64,000 nucleotides of DNA from Diphasiastrum complanatum (GCA_029204225.1 CM055094.1:8913234-8977233), one strand, 5' to 3'; positions 43,320-55,693 are shown, counted from the first letter of the stretch. Notes: generated by a model not told the origin, from the sequence alone. Numbers and translations are program-made.

Positions 43320-45521
43320 AAAGGCTAAGTGATGGAGTGTTCACGACTACATTGGAATTTGAAATGCCATTTGCATGTTGCCTTTTGAACTTATTTGAAG
43401 GGCAAGTAAATAGTTTGAACGACAAGAGCCAATCCTCATGCTTCAAAGTGAATAATCAATAATATGTAGACTATTTGCATACTTTAATAACTTAATAATG
43501 AACATCATGAGGTGTTTGTTTGTGAGGCAAATTTTAGAACCAAACAATGCATAGCAAGGCATCAACTCAATGTTATCTTAAAATTGCATGACAATAAACC
43601 TTGAACGTCAAATCTAAACATTGCTCATGATAACTCCTTTCCACACTTTGAAGTTTGGTGCTCAACTCCACTTAGGCACAGTTTCCTCGAAATATGGAGT
43701 TTGATTCCACTCAGGGCGGGCACACACAAACATAAAATAATGATTAAAAACAAAGATTGCATGCGATGAATTATGTGCATGATCTTAAGTCTCTTGGCTA
43801 CTTACCAAACACTAAAGTCCTTTTCTTAAATGCACAAGCACGCATTGTATTAACTTACATAGTTTGGGCATTAATTTGTAAGTGTATTCATTTGAATTGC
43901 TATTGACACATGAGAGTGAGTTAGATGGAGAAGATGCACCCCCACTTGGTCACTTTGAAAAACTAAAATTCAAACTTCTTGTTCATATTCTTGAATCAAT
44001 GTTTGGCCCTGTTTTACTTCACTCATTGCCAACATCTTGTACTGATCAAATATCTGCTAAACCTCACTAAAGAATTCTGCGGGTGCGGATGGCGATGGCA
44101 GTTGCAGGATGGTAAACGGGTTTAGTATTCTCTGACCTAAGAAAAGGATTAACGGAGTCAGCTGGCGGGTTTCAGAGGGGAGTTCTTAATTCTTAACCCT
44201 TCCTCGTGCTCAGTCTTGGACTGAGGATTAGCCTCTTGATTTATCCCTATTCTTTTCTTTGTTATCTTTTGCAACTTCATTCTGCCTGTGTTCTTTAACA
44301 CTTTTTAGGCTTTCTCCCTGGTTGCTGCTCCTTGCTTATCCCAGTGCTTTTAACACTTGCCTGCAGTCTCCTTGTCATCTTGCTACAGTGTTGTGCTTCT
44401 GTCACTCGGTCTCCCTACTTTTCGCTTTTACTGAGTTCCTCGCTTTTGTTGTGTGTCGGATTTCTCTTGATTCTCTACGGCTAACAACATTCCTTCTCGT
44501 GCTTACAAGTATCGTCATAAATTGGCTCCTTCTCCCTGTCTAAACAAGTTTATTCGCTTTGTCCCTCCTCCTCACAGGACTGAATCTATCCCTCCTTTTA
44601 TAATTTTATTAGTGCTCCTAACAACTTGCCTCTTAACTCAAGAGGCCTCCTGAGTCCTCCCCATTCTGCCAGCAGTCAACCCCTCCTTAAGTTTTGCGGA
44701 CATCCTTAAAGACAAACTTTGTTACTCCTTCCCCTTCTTCTTCTTCTTCGGACAAATGGTTAGTCTCGAAAAAAGTAAATGTCACTAAGGATTCCGGCAA
44801 AGCCTTAACATGGTTCCTCTGCGCACCTTGAAGCCGTTTATGCTTCACAAGCCTCTCTTTTTGATACTTCGATGGTCATCTACTTCGGTGCTCTCCCCTG
44901 ACCCTTCTTCTTTCAAAGATTTTGTTTGCAAGTTCATCGTCCCTCGCTTCAAAAGCTTTATTAGATTTGAATCGTTTGCTACCAACTATTTTTTACTTCA
45001 CTTCAACCCTAAACTAGATGCCTTGGAGGTTTTCCTTGCTTCCCCTTTTAGATTTAAAAACTCACTAACTGCTTTTGTTTTTAAATTCAGCAAAACCTTC
45101 AATGTTCTTAACGCTTCTACCATCTATCTTTCGATTCACCTTTTGCTCCCTTCCTAGCCAAATTCAAATGTCTCCTCTTTGGCCTTCTTTCTAGTTGTAC
45201 ATAAGAAGAGATATCTTCGTCCGTCTTCCCTCACTTTGATCAAATTTCATTCCGCCTTTGGCCTCCTAGTGAAGATATATTTTGCAATAGAGCTTCTTCC
45301 TATGATTCGGACAACCCTTCCATGTTAGAACTAAGGAGGCTCGGACTTTATACTTTGGCTAAAGCTGTTTCTTCTCCTAGTACCAATAGTGCAACTAGCA
45401 ATTCAAGTGCTGATAGGGAATTGTTGGTCGACCATGAAAGAAAGGATGATGCCACAACCAGACTCTATGTTAAAGGAAATAATGAAAGTTTCAGACCCTC
45501 CAGGAACTAGAGCTCTTGGTG
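43320..45521. other. Mostly non-coding, with an unassigned plus-strand ORF region
   Basis: Short frames at 43882-44070 and 44259-44543 have no motifs. A 115-codon plus-strand frame at 44810-45157 (FATNYFLLHFNPKLDALEVF, rich in Phe/Ser/Leu) vaguely resembles the DUF4283-type ORF1 of plant LINEs, but no zinc knuckle, endonuclease or RT follows. I do not assign it. Confidence 0.35.
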
Positions 45522-47163
45522 TCATGTGCCATACCTCTCAATCCAAGCCAAGCAAGCTAGAATAAGGAGGCAACCACCACACCTATGTTGAAGAGAACCA
45601 AAGATGAGCAATTGTCTCATCTCATAGCTGGCACAATTTCCAACTTTTATATTACAAGTTTCATCACATTCCGTTGTGCACTCTATACTGAATGTGAAAG
45701 ATTCACATAGTTCACTTTTTTCCTTGTCTATTAATTCCATTCCGCAAGAAGTCTTAGACAAGTCTTCTGGACATCAAATGTGATGCAATAGTTCTTGTAA
45801 TCTCAAAGAAGATGGGGTCCTTGAGTGATTTGCCTCATTGAAAACTTCATTGCTTGAACTGGCCTTTATATTGCTCAATAGAAGATCAACTTTCAAAACA
45901 AAAATGTTGTCCTCATAATTCTCAAAATTGTCTTCGTTTTCCTTAGCTGATTTTCGATGTCCTTGCTTTGACATTATATTCGCATTTGGAATTTTTTTGT
46001 TCGATTCAAATTGGAAATTACATTTATGTTGCCAATCCTGTGTACACTTCACAGGACTGCATATATGGTGATTGGCCAATTCTTGTGAATTCAATGAAAA
46101 ATCAAGAGCCGTTGATGAAGTTGGCCGATCAATTTGCTGAACAGGCTTTTCCATTGTTGATAAATGTCCTTCTTCATCACTTTGCACTAAGAATTCATTC
46201 ACCAATAACGTTGACGAAGAATTATCTTTATTTTATAACCACATTATCATATTACTGATATTTAGTGACTGGCATATCTCCAAAGTGCACCCTAGTGGTG
46301 TTAGAAATTCTGTCACAACTTCATGGTGTCCCTTGTTCAGTTCATTTTCTATGGTACGAACATGAGATCTTATGTCAAATGATGACATTATCCAAGTCTC
46401 CTTATATATATCCTTAGATAAACAAGCTCTTATCTCAGGCTTTAAGACTAAAATAAAGTGCATTGTATTAAATTGCTCCACCAAATAGCCATATTTGTTC
46501 ATTATCTGATGGAAGTCATTGAAATAGCTCTCAACAGTAAACGTTTGTTGGGTAGAATGCCATACTTGGCCATCTGCAATTCAAATTCTTTGATGCACAA
46601 GATTGGCCATTTATCAGTGGTAATATGAGGTTCTTTACACTACATCCAATATTGCCACCAAATTTTTGTAGATCCATCAAGGTATGTTCTTGCAAATAGA
46701 ATCTTGTCACGGTCACTACTTAGATGTGACTGAAAATACTTGTTAAAGTTATCCAACCATGTTCTAGCATTCACGTGAGCAATTTTACCATCAAACTTGT
46801 GGAGAACATGTTGTCTTTGCACCATTATTGTTTCCACCATAGACTAGGAAGGTTGGTTCATATAAGGATATTGGTAATGATGACGTTCTTGTTGACATGA
46901 ATACAGCTTATTGTCACTTTCATTGCTATAAGCACCACCACTTGGATTACGTTGACTCATCTGGTAAGCTTGTTGATCATCATAATCATCAAAATATTTT
47001 TCGCTTTGTTTCATACGGGTCTGCATATGACACATGTTGTCTGCACTGATTGGATTCACCATCGCTATGTTCATAATACTGATATTCAAAATCATAGTTA
47101 GATTGATTTTCGTATTCAAATCCACTCTCATATACATACTCAAAATCAGAATCGACATCCATC
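45522..47163 (-). pseudogene. Gag-like retroelement region with acidic tyrosine-rich N-terminus
   Basis: The reading begins ATG at 47163 (MDVDSDFEYVYESGFEYENQ), a Tyr/Asp/Glu-rich leader, and shifts frame near 46990 to a Gln/Tyr/Ser-rich stretch (46990-46850). It then reads HKFDGKIAHVNARTWLDNFN, KYFQSHLSSDRDKILFARTY and LDGSTKIWWQY (46800-46645), matching the retrotransposon gag core (F.G....W.........Y........A...L.G.A..WW). Further minus-strand frames follow at 46502-46233, 46205-45774 and 45761-45522. Gypsy-type or pararetrovirus-like gag is likely; no pol is visible. Confidence 0.6.
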
Positions 47164-47841
47164 TTGTGAATAGAAGGACCTACAGCTGAAATTTATGCAC
47201 AATGGAATTTGATAAGCATCCTAAATAGTTGTTCATATTCATATAGTTTAATTAATTGAAAATCAAAATTATCAGAAGCATTTGAATAGTTAGCTCTCTC
47301 TCTCTCTCAAACCTGCGAGCTTGAACACTCCTGAGCATTCTAGCTCACTTCTTAGAGTTGTTTTAGAGATTACTATTACGCCACTACTTATCAGCATTGC
47401 GCTTAATTCAAACTTTCATTTTAGCCGCTCAGAGATAGCATAGAGTACATGGCTTTGATCTGCAACTTATTGTACTCATTTACTTCTGTTACGTTTTCAT
47501 ACTGAATCAATACTATCCTTCATTGCGTTCAGCTTTCATCTCAGAATGTATGCATTTCTGTATTTCTCCGCGACTAATTTGCGAACACTTCACGACTAAT
47601 TATTTGTCTGATAATTTTCGATGCTTAATTGTTTGGCTACATAATCATTGTAGTATTGGCGATTTCAAAGTTAGTTACTATAAGTTCAAACGTGATTTCT
47701 ATCACCATTGTTTTGTTTGAAATTGATAGGCGTAGTCATGCATTGAAAAAGAGGAAGATAGTTTATTCTGCCATGCACGAAAAGTTTTCTTTCTAGACAC
47801 ACGAATTATTCGTTTCTTTTCAAACTAGACCTATCTTCTAC
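47164..47841. other. No gene; sequence before the copia RT
   Basis: AT-rich with short frames only and a brief CT run near 47292. No 5' LTR, gag or integrase precedes the RT at 47842, so the left part of that element is lost. Confidence 0.4.
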
Positions 47842-49240
47842 ACACCACTTTCCGACACACTTGAGTGCAAATGGATCTATAGATTGAAGTACAACCAAGA
47901 TGGAAGCATCAGCAAATATAAGGCAAGGCTAGTGGCAAAGGGGTTCTTGCAAACCAAGGGAGTAGACTTTGATGAAACTTTTGCTCATGTTGCTAAACTA
48001 GTTTCTACAAGGTTGATCATTTCTCTTGCAACTACTTTCAATTGGCCTCTATTTGAACTTGATGTGACTAATGCCTTTCTAAATGTCTATTTGGAAGAGG
48101 ATATCTTTATGAGACAACCCGAGGGCTTCATCAAAGAAGATCAAGAAGGAAAAGTATGTTTGTTGCTAAGAAGCCTTTATGGGCTTAAGCAAGCTCCTAG
48201 AGCTTGGTACTCTAGGTTGAATGCTTTCTTAAACTCTATGAACTTTGTTGTAAGTGATTATGATCCTTCTTTGTACTTAATATTTAGTCATGATAAAGTC
48301 ATCATTCTTATTTTGTATCTAGATGACATTATCCTTAGTGGAAATGATCATGATGGTATACAAGAAGTGAAAATAGCATTGTCAAAAGACTTTAAGATGG
48401 TGGATCTTGGTGTTCTTCATTTCATACTAGGAATAGAAGTATCAGGAGGCAAATATTTGAGTTTTATTTGTCAATCCAAATATGCTTCTTCTATCTTAGA
48501 TAAGTTTGAAATAAAATATTGTAAAGGAGTAGATACTCCTATGGAGCAATGTGTGAAAGTCTCTAATGGTGATGATGAAGCATCCTTTGAGGACATCACA
48601 CTATATAGAACACTTGTAGGCTTCCTAATCTATTATAGTGTAGGTAAGCTAAGCCAATCTATGCAAAATCCATTGGTTTGTCATTGGCGCAAATGCAAAA
48701 TGGGTGCTGAGGTACATCTCGGCCACCAAGAATTTTGGCATTTTGTATCATGGATCTAACCTTGCTTTGAGGGCATAATTGGATGCTGATTTTGTAGGCG
48801 ATAAGGTGGATAGGAGCTCCACAAGTGCTTTTGTTACCTTTCTTTGCAATGGCATAGTGTCTTGGCTTTCCAAAAAGCAAGACACAATTTCTCTACCTTC
48901 AATCGAGTCAGAATACAAGGCGTTAACATCAACAACCAAGGAGATTTTGTGGTTGAAGAGGCTTTTGGTGGAGTTACAAGTCATGGAGGAAGAGGAGCAT
49001 CCAATCATATATTGTGACAACCAATCAAGCCAAGCATTAGCAACCAATCCCACATTCCATGCAAGGAGCAAGCACATAGAGATTGCTCACCAATGTGTAA
49101 GGGAAAAGTTTCAAACAAAGGAGATCAAGCTACAACATGTATCTTCTTCATATTGCCTTGCTGACCTACTCATTAAAGCCTTGCCAAAGGCTTCATTTAT
49201 CAAGTTAAGAGATAGATGTATCAATGTAAAAATTGAGGAG
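47842..49240 (+). pseudogene. Ty1/copia reverse transcriptase and RNase H, nearly intact
   Basis: From about 47842 the frame reads KWIYRLKYNQDGSI, YKARLVAKGFLQTKGVDFDE, FELDVTNAFLNVYLEEDIFM, RSLYGLKQAPRAWYSRL and YLDDIILSG (catalytic palm motif), then the connection to 48759. Stops near 48760-48778 separate it from RNase H at 48779: LDADFVGDKVDRSSTSAFV, SKKQDTISLPSIESEYKAL, IIYCDNQSSQALATNP, HARSKHIEI and CLADLLIKALPKA. The tract ATTGAGGAG then meets the LTR at 49241. Of all copia remnants here this has the best preserved RT, but the 5' half is missing. Confidence 0.9.
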
Positions 49241-49853
49241 TGTTAGATTTTAGCAATTTTCACATTGTTTAAGCAATTTCTTTGGTATCTTTGTGGATCC
49301 ACACGTGTGAGGACCTGTCCACACGTATGAAATAACACTTGTAATATTCAGATCCATTGTACTTAGATCTTATTTGAGTCAAATGTCAAATCTCCTAAAT
49401 TGTAGGAGTTATTCCTAGATTGTAGAAATCTAGAAGGTCAACACTGACCACCAATGGACGATGTGGCAAATTAGATAGATATTATCCAAAGTAGATATGG
49501 ATGAGTACAATGAGCTGTCCCACACATGTTGGAAGCAGCCTAGAGAGATATTATGATGATTGTGTACTTGACCCATGATGGATTCATTGTGAGATTAATT
49601 TTGAGAAACATTGATTTGGGAGCTATCATTGTGTTTTCACTCTCTTAAGCTAATTCTTTGTGGATGAATGTTTGGTATTTATTTAGTAAACATATTTTCT
49701 GTTATCAGGCCATACACGGGCCTGCTGTACTTCACACGTGTGAAGCCTTTGGATCATCTTTTTTTATTGTTCTTGCTTGGATCAATAGACATTGTCAAGT
49801 AGAAGCTAGAATTGGATGCTAGTCTAGATATAGATCAAGATCCCAAGATACCA
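49241..49853 (+). repeat. 3' LTR of the copia RT/RNase H element
   Basis: Starts TGTTAGATTTTAGC after the purine tract and is tentatively ended at AAGATACCA. It contains CACACGTGTG palindromes near 49300 and 49735 and a CCTAGATTGTAG phrase also found in the LTR at 3179, so these LTRs are related. It abuts gypsy sequence of opposite orientation. Confidence 0.65.
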
Positions 49854-50846
49854 ATCACTCTTATTTATCATTTGTGGATCAGGCCACCAAAAGTGCCGCC
49901 TAACTAAGTCAAGTGTTCTTTGTATACCCGGATGTCCTGTGCATGAATTATCATGACACTCATGTAGGATTTGGGCCCTAACTGTGTCATTCTCCGGTGC
50001 ACATACTTTGCCCTTACGAAACAAGATCCCATTCCATATACCAAAATTCATTTCAATATTTCCTTGATTTGAGAAATCCTATTTACCCGAATCGACCCAA
50101 GAAAGTACTTGTTGCCAATACTTTTTAAAAAAAAGATCAGACTCAAAAAGTCCTTGGAGAGATTGAAATAACCCCTGTTGTATATCAATAAAGCTTAACT
50201 GATTAATAATCGGTAAATGACTCAAAGCATTTGTTAGAGTGTTTTGACTTCCTTTACAAAACCGTATTGAGAAGTCGAATATTTGCATTAGCTCAGCCCA
50301 TCTAGCTTGTCTCCCTTTTAAATCTGTAACATCACAGAAATAACGGAGTGTTTGATGATCTGTCAAAACATCAAATTTGGCTCTATACAAATAATGTCGC
50401 CAAATTTTCAAGGCATGAATAATAGCAAAAAGCTCTTTTTCATAGGTACAATAGCTATATTGAGCTGGGTTGAGTTTCTTGCTTTCAAAAGCAACATGAT
50501 GTCCATCCTGCATTAAGACAACTCCAATCGCATAATCACTGGCATCGATCCTAACCACAAATGGTTTCCTAGGATTGCCAATGATCAGGATTGGTGCACT
50601 TGTCACACTTTTCTTAAGCAACCCAAAACTATGGTTCATATCCTCCATCCACACCACTAGTGGACTCCTAGCCCTCCAGCTAAGTTTTTTAAAGCCTCTC
50701 AAAGCTTGAGTGAGGGGAGATGCCATCCTAGAAACTAGGGCATATGCCGACCAAAACATTAGGGGAGGTCCAAGTGCTATAAGGGCCCTTTGTAAAGATA
50801 CTTTTTTTGACTTTTCAACTATTCGACGTTCACATGTCTCAATCAT
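49854..50846 (-). pseudogene. Ty3/gypsy RT end, RNase H and integrase zinc finger (minus strand)
   Basis: From 50846 downward the frame gives a decayed RT connection, then RNase [72 protein letters not shown] and LKGRQARWAELMQ. After a break at about 50079, the integrase H2C2 finger follows: HECHDNSCTGHPGIQRTLDL, VRRHFWWP. It stops at 49854, where the copia LTR begins, as expected if the copia element inserted here. Confidence 0.88.
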
Positions 50847-51136
50847 ATTTTTACATGTGTGCAGGACGGTAACGGTGTTTGCCGGACAATTTTTTTACAA
50901 TTTCTGGGGCATAGTTTTAGCCAGTTCAAAACTCCCGTCTGGCAGAGTCTAGATATGTGATTGGATAATATATTGTTGCCCGTCGGGAAAAGACTGCCCG
51001 AGCTTAACTAACTGAAGTTAAACTAACTTGCATGGATTGTTCAACTAACTGAAGCTATCAATCATTTTGTACATTATCAATCGTTTTTATCTTGGATGTT
51101 CATTATCGATCGTTTTGTATCTTGCACTGTTATGCA
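50847..51136. other. No gene; short direct repeats
   Basis: Repeated words such as ATTATCRATCGTTTT occur around 51070-51115. No coding signal beyond the start of the fragment at 51137. Confidence 0.4.
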
Positions 51137-51424
51137 ATGGCCGCTTGCAATCGAAGACCACGTAGTGCGATCAATTCGGTCACTGTTTGTAATGAAAAAG
51201 ATTCCAAAGGGTTATGGATACCGTGCACATACAGAAAGTTTCAATGGGTTGTGATGCATCCCTCATCAAAAGGTGCATTTCGCAAAAGAAAGAAATCAAA
51301 TATGGATTACGGAAACTTTTGGAAAGGAAGAATTCTAGAGTTCAAACTTTCAAAGGGAGGTCAATCCATTTCAGAAGTCTTGATTCAACATGTGTATATG
51401 CATAATGAAGTTATGGTGGAGGAG
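51137..51424 (+). pseudogene. Copy 2 of the unknown protein fragment
   Basis: The frame starts MAACNRRPRSAINSVTVCNE and reads KDSKGLWIPCTYRKFQWVVM, HPSSKGAFRKRKKSNMDYGN, FWKGRILEFKLSKGGQSISE and VLIQHVYMHNEVMVEE, then runs into the LTR at 51425. It stays open over about 96 codons, unlike copy 1 (32073-32345). I do not recognise the family; the FWKGRI.EF...-VLIQHVYM pattern weakly suggests a chromatin-type beta domain such as BAH, but this is untested. No downstream exon was found. Confidence 0.5.
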
Positions 51425-51696
51425 TTAGAATTAAAGTTAGAATCACTGTGTTACTGTACTGCGGGTCCTATCAGTGGATAAGAATCAGTTGGCCTCGTCA
51501 CGAGGCAAGTCGACGGGACACGCGTCCCACCAACGGCAACCTGGGTCATGCATGGGTTGCTTGAGTGAACAACTATATGTACAGTGTAATTTCATTTTGA
51601 GAAATACAGTTGCTATGTGAGCTTGCTGAGGAGAGTGATTTTCTGTCTGTGTTACTGTGTAGCATGATCTGTGTTCCTGTGCAAAGCAAATTCTAA
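51425..51696 (+). repeat. 5' LTR of copia family A copy A (272 bp)
   Basis: Ends TTAGAATT (51425-51432) and AATTCTAA (51689-51696), a perfect 8-bp inverted terminus, followed two bases later by the primer site TGGTATCAGAGC (51699-51710). Matching LTRs, inverted, are at 34607-34872 and about 55440-55693. Confidence 0.85.
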
Positions 51697-51698
51697 GT

Positions 51699-51710
51699 TG
51701 GTATCAGAGC
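51699..51710 (+). other. Primer-binding site of copia family A
   Basis: TGGTATCAGAGC, complementary to initiator tRNA-Met, two bases after the LTR end. Confidence 0.9.
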
Positions 51711-52983
51711 CGTACAGGGAGTGTACACAGTACAGTGCCGCCATTGAAGAGAGCTTCGAGAGAACTGTCTTCTGAGAGTTCGGGGTTTTACGGCGGGTTG
51801 AAGACGGAAAGAGAAGCACTGGTGCACAGTTTCTAATTTATAGAGGCTTGCTAAGCTCAATAGAGGGATTATTAGCCTGTGCATAGCATCAGACAGGGAA
51901 AAAATTGGTGAAAAATTGACAATTACGAAGCCAGCTGAAAATTGAAACCGGACTTGGGGTTACGGTTTTTATACATAACTGGTGATTTCTTCGCTGTTTG
52001 TGCACCGTTTTGGATGCCGTAAGGACAGGAAGGAAGCTAATCACACTGTCAATCAGCCATGGAGAGATTCTGAGGTTTGTGTCAGAGATTTGTCTCCAGA
52101 CAGTTAACCTAGCAGATTTGCGATAAAAAGGTGAAAAAGCCACTTTGTCAAGTTGAGTTAAAATCACCGTTTCTCCACGGAATTTCCTGACTGAACACTC
52201 TACAGTCATGGGTTCAGTAGGATGAGCCTGCTCCAGGCCTCAGATCATGCTCAAAATGATCCATAGGAGAGCTTAATCTGATAGTTTTCAGAGAAGGGAG
52301 ACGTGGCTGCAGGCAGGGAGGTCGCGGGCTGTTCGCGCGCCCAACGCGATGAACAACTTAGTGTATTGAAGACCATAGCGTCTGCAAGAGTATGGTTCGA
52401 TGCCCAGATGTACTTTGAACCTTTAGATGAGGTGTCAAATGAATCAACGATCCAGAATCTGTGATGGGAGAGAAATTTGAACCACAAGATTTGGTTTAGC
52501 CATTGGATGAGCTTTGAACAGGGCCCTAAAGAATTGAAGTGCATTCTGGCCTTCAACTTCTTCAAAAATTTTCATACTGAAAGTTGAGTTGGGTCCCTTC
52601 ACAAGTGAAGAGTGAAGTTTCTTCAAAGTGAAAAAACAGTTCAAAAGCTAGAAAAGTCCCTATTTTTGGGTCCTTTGCCCGTTTTGACCCAAACGAAAGG
52701 CTATAACCTCCAAACGAAGGGCACCCGGACTGTACCTGCAAGTACGGTATAGCAAAATAGAGTGGTTGCAGTGGAGAAAGTGTTTGGAGTACGCCAGAAG
52801 TAGTTTCACCATTCCACTGGGCATGTTGTTGGGAGTTGACGACTGAGTGCATTTCGGAAGGCGACGTCGATTTGGCTTTCAAATTGGTGGAAAAGCGGCA
52901 AGTGGCCTGGTAAGAAAAAAAGTGCAGGTCGTTATTTTCAACTTCTGACATCACTGTTGGCCTCGACATACTGTTCTTAGTCT
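51711..52983 (+). other. Long 5' leader of copia family A
   Basis: About 1.27 kb between primer site and gag. Non-coding on plus; minus-strand frames (for example 52969-52562) are shadows shared with the inverted copy at 33350-34606. Confidence 0.6.
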
Positions 52984-55003
52984 AAGGCAGAAGTTTCAAG
53001 CAGTTTTGCGATGGCAAACATGGGAGAAGTCCATTTTGAGTGAAAGTAGCAAATTGGACGGGATTTCCAACTATGCAGTGTGGAAATTCAAAATGAAAAA
53101 CATACTAATGGAAAAAGATGTGTGGGAAGTCGTCACAGGTGATGAGAGAAGGCCGCCAAATGAAGCAGACATCAAAGTGTTCGACAAAAAGATGAGAAAA
53201 GCTTTGACCTTCATTAACTTGTCAGTGAAGGATCACATCATTACCCACATTTGTGATGCTATTACACCCAGACAAGCATGGGATGTGCTAAAGGAGCAGT
53301 TCGAGACGTCAAATCATGTTTCTAAAGTCAAAGTTGAACAGTGCCCGCATGGAGCAAGGAGAGCACATTCAGACGTACATGACCAAAATCAAGACAATGA
53401 GAGATGACCTGCATTCTATTGGAGAGCGCATACGTGATGTGGAGCTGGTGCATAATGCATTATGCGGCATTGTAGAATTCTATCAGATGTTTGTGAGCGG
53501 AATAGCATCAAGAGAAAGATTGCCAACCTTTGACGAGCTCACAGGAATCTTGATGTAGGAAGAGCAACGACGAGAAATGGTGAAAGCTAGACGTCAAAAT
53601 ACTGATGATCAGGCACTTGCGACACACCAAAAACAAGGCAAGGGCAAGGGCAAGAAGAAGACTAAGCAGCAATTTGCCAAGTCTCAGGAGGATGAGGGAT
53701 CTTCCAGCAAAACTAAGAAGAAAGGCAAGTGCTTCCATTGTGGTAAAAAGGGCCATTGGAAGAGTGAATGTCGCAAATTCCTGGCGGAACAAAGCAAGGG
53801 AAAACCAAAACAAACAGGTAACCTTGTCGATGAAGGTGAGATTGAAGACTCTAGCATCTTCATATCTGCATTGTCATCTAATCAAGATGATCAAGCTTGG
53901 TATATTGACTCAGGAGCCACAAGACACATGACAGGTAACAAGAATTATTTCAGTACTTTGAAGGTGTTGGATAATGGAACATTTGTTTCACAAGCAAATG
54001 GTGAGGTGTGCATGATCAAGGGGATAGGCACAGTTTCAATCCAACTGCCTAATGGAAAAATCAGGATGATCAGGGAGGTACTTTACGTACCAGGTTTGAA
54101 GAAAAATCTACTTTCTGTTGGAGTCATTACTGATCAAAAGTTGAAAGTAGAACTCGCCTATGATCGTTGCTTTGTGAAGGATGCGAACCAAAAGTTCAAA
54201 CTTATTGCAAATAGAGTAAGAGAGCCCAATACAAAATTGTACAGGTTGAATGCTACAATCAAGGGGCAACATGGACTTGTATCATCCGTTCCTTCGCAAA
54301 CTGAGTTGTGGCACAAGAGGCTTGGTCACTTGAACTTGGGAAGCCTCAGGTTGATGAGAAAATTGGAGATGGTAACAAGACTACCTACCATAGAAGATCA
54401 CTTGAAATCGATGTGCAAATCTTGTGTATATGGAAAGCAGCATCGAGAGAAGTTCAATAAAGGGGGTGTTGCAAGAGCAAAGAACATCCTGGATTTAATC
54501 CACACAGATTTATGCGGGCCTATGAGGACCATGTCCTTAGGAAAAGCCTTCTATTTCATGATCTTTATTGATGATATGTCACGTAAGACGTGGATCTACT
54601 TCTTGAAGAATAAATCAGATGCTTTTGATAACTTCAAGAACTTCAAAAACTTGGTCGAAAATCAGACAGGTAAGAAGATCAAAGTCCTAAGATCAGATAG
54701 TGGAGGTGAGTGTATAAGTCTAATGACTTCAATGATTTTTGTGATCAATGTGGGATTAAAAGACAATTTACGCAAGCTCATACTCCTGCTCTCAATGGTG
54801 TAGTTGAGCGCAAAAATCGTACGATTGTGGAAAGTGCCAGATCTATGCTAGTTGAGATGAAATTACCAAAAGATTTTTGGTCAGAAGCATGTAGCACGAC
54901 AGTCTATCTTCAAAATAGAAGTCCTACCATTGCCATACCAAAAATAACACCTGAGGAAGCATTCACAAAGAAGAAGCCAAAGGTGACCAAATGTTCAACC
55001 TAA
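52984..55003 (+). pseudogene. Copia family A gag-protease-integrase polyprotein
   Basis: The gag start codon of the sister copy is here AAG (52984), and a one-base insertion near 53027 shifts the frame. Gag then reads LDGISNYAVWKFKMKN..WEVVTGDERRP and DVELVHNALCG; a nonsense change (CAG to TAG) is at 53556. From 53577 a 408-codon frame holds the zinc knuckle CFHCGKKGHWKSEC, protease WYIDSGATRHMTGNK, LYVPGLKKNLLSVG, integrase LWHKRLGHLNLGSL, CKSCVYGKQHREKF, LIHTDLCGPM and FIDDMSRKTW, then SDSGGE. A frameshift near 54715 leads to TPALNGVVERKNRTIVESAR (catalytic Glu) up to 55003. RT and RNase H are missing. Confidence 0.92.
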
Positions 55004-55390
55004 GACTTGATTTGAACTTACCCTCTCAAGACTAGCTTTCAAGCAACAACTTGCTAAAAAATGGATTTTCCTTTGATCAATGATTATCCTCTTGTATTTG
55101 GCTCTGATACCATGTTGAAAGTACAGTACAAAGGACCATAAATGAACCTACATAAGGCCCCAAGAGTGATTGATTGATTGATACACCTATCTATTGCAAA
55201 ACTAGTCACAAGATCTTGATCTAGAAAAGCAATATTGGATCCCACAATTAAGAGCAATCAAAACCATTGATTAAACATGGAATTCCAACCCTACGTGTGT
55301 GTGGTACGGACTCATTATGACCTATATGTCATAGATTAAGTGGAATCAAGTTTAGATACCAAAGCCATAATTTGTTTATTCAATGGCTTG
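55004..55390 (-). repeat. Inverted fragment: primer site and LTR 3' part of the 3179-type copia
   Basis: GCTCTGATACCA at 55101-55112 is a reversed primer site directly adjoining TGTTGAAAG at 55113, the reverse of the LTR end seen at 3867. The next 270 bases are the inverse of about 3600-3867. The LTR is truncated near 55370-55390. Confidence 0.85.
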
Positions 55391-55439
55391 AGGCATGATG
55401 TCCAGGAATGACTTTGTTGTTGACAGTTTAAGCAATGTA

Positions 55440-55693
55440 GAGAAAAATTTGAATTTGTTTATCATGAAACACAGTAACATTCACTTACAAAGCACTCTCC
55501 CACACCAAGCTCACATAGCAACTATATTTTCAAAACTTAAGTACATTGTATATATAGCTTTCTTTTTGGAAACCCATGCATGGCCCAGGTTGCCATTGAT
55601 AGGATGCGTGTCCCGTCGACTTGAGGCGAACTGGTCCTAATCCACCAATTGGACCCACAGTACAATGAAACAATAATTCTTCTTTTATTCTAA
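55440..55693 (-). repeat. 3' LTR of copia family A (minus strand)
   Basis: In element orientation it starts TTAGAATA right after the purine tract AAGGAGAGAG (55694-55703 reversed), confirming where family A LTRs begin. The shared GGATGCGTGTCCCGTCGACTT block lies at about 55602-55622. The distal end is diverged or truncated. Confidence 0.75.

Noticed and set aside
52562-52969. 135-codon minus-strand frame, and its counterpart at 33462-33770
   Set aside because: Antisense shadow shared between two copies of the copia leader; conserved because of common descent of the leader, without coding motifs.
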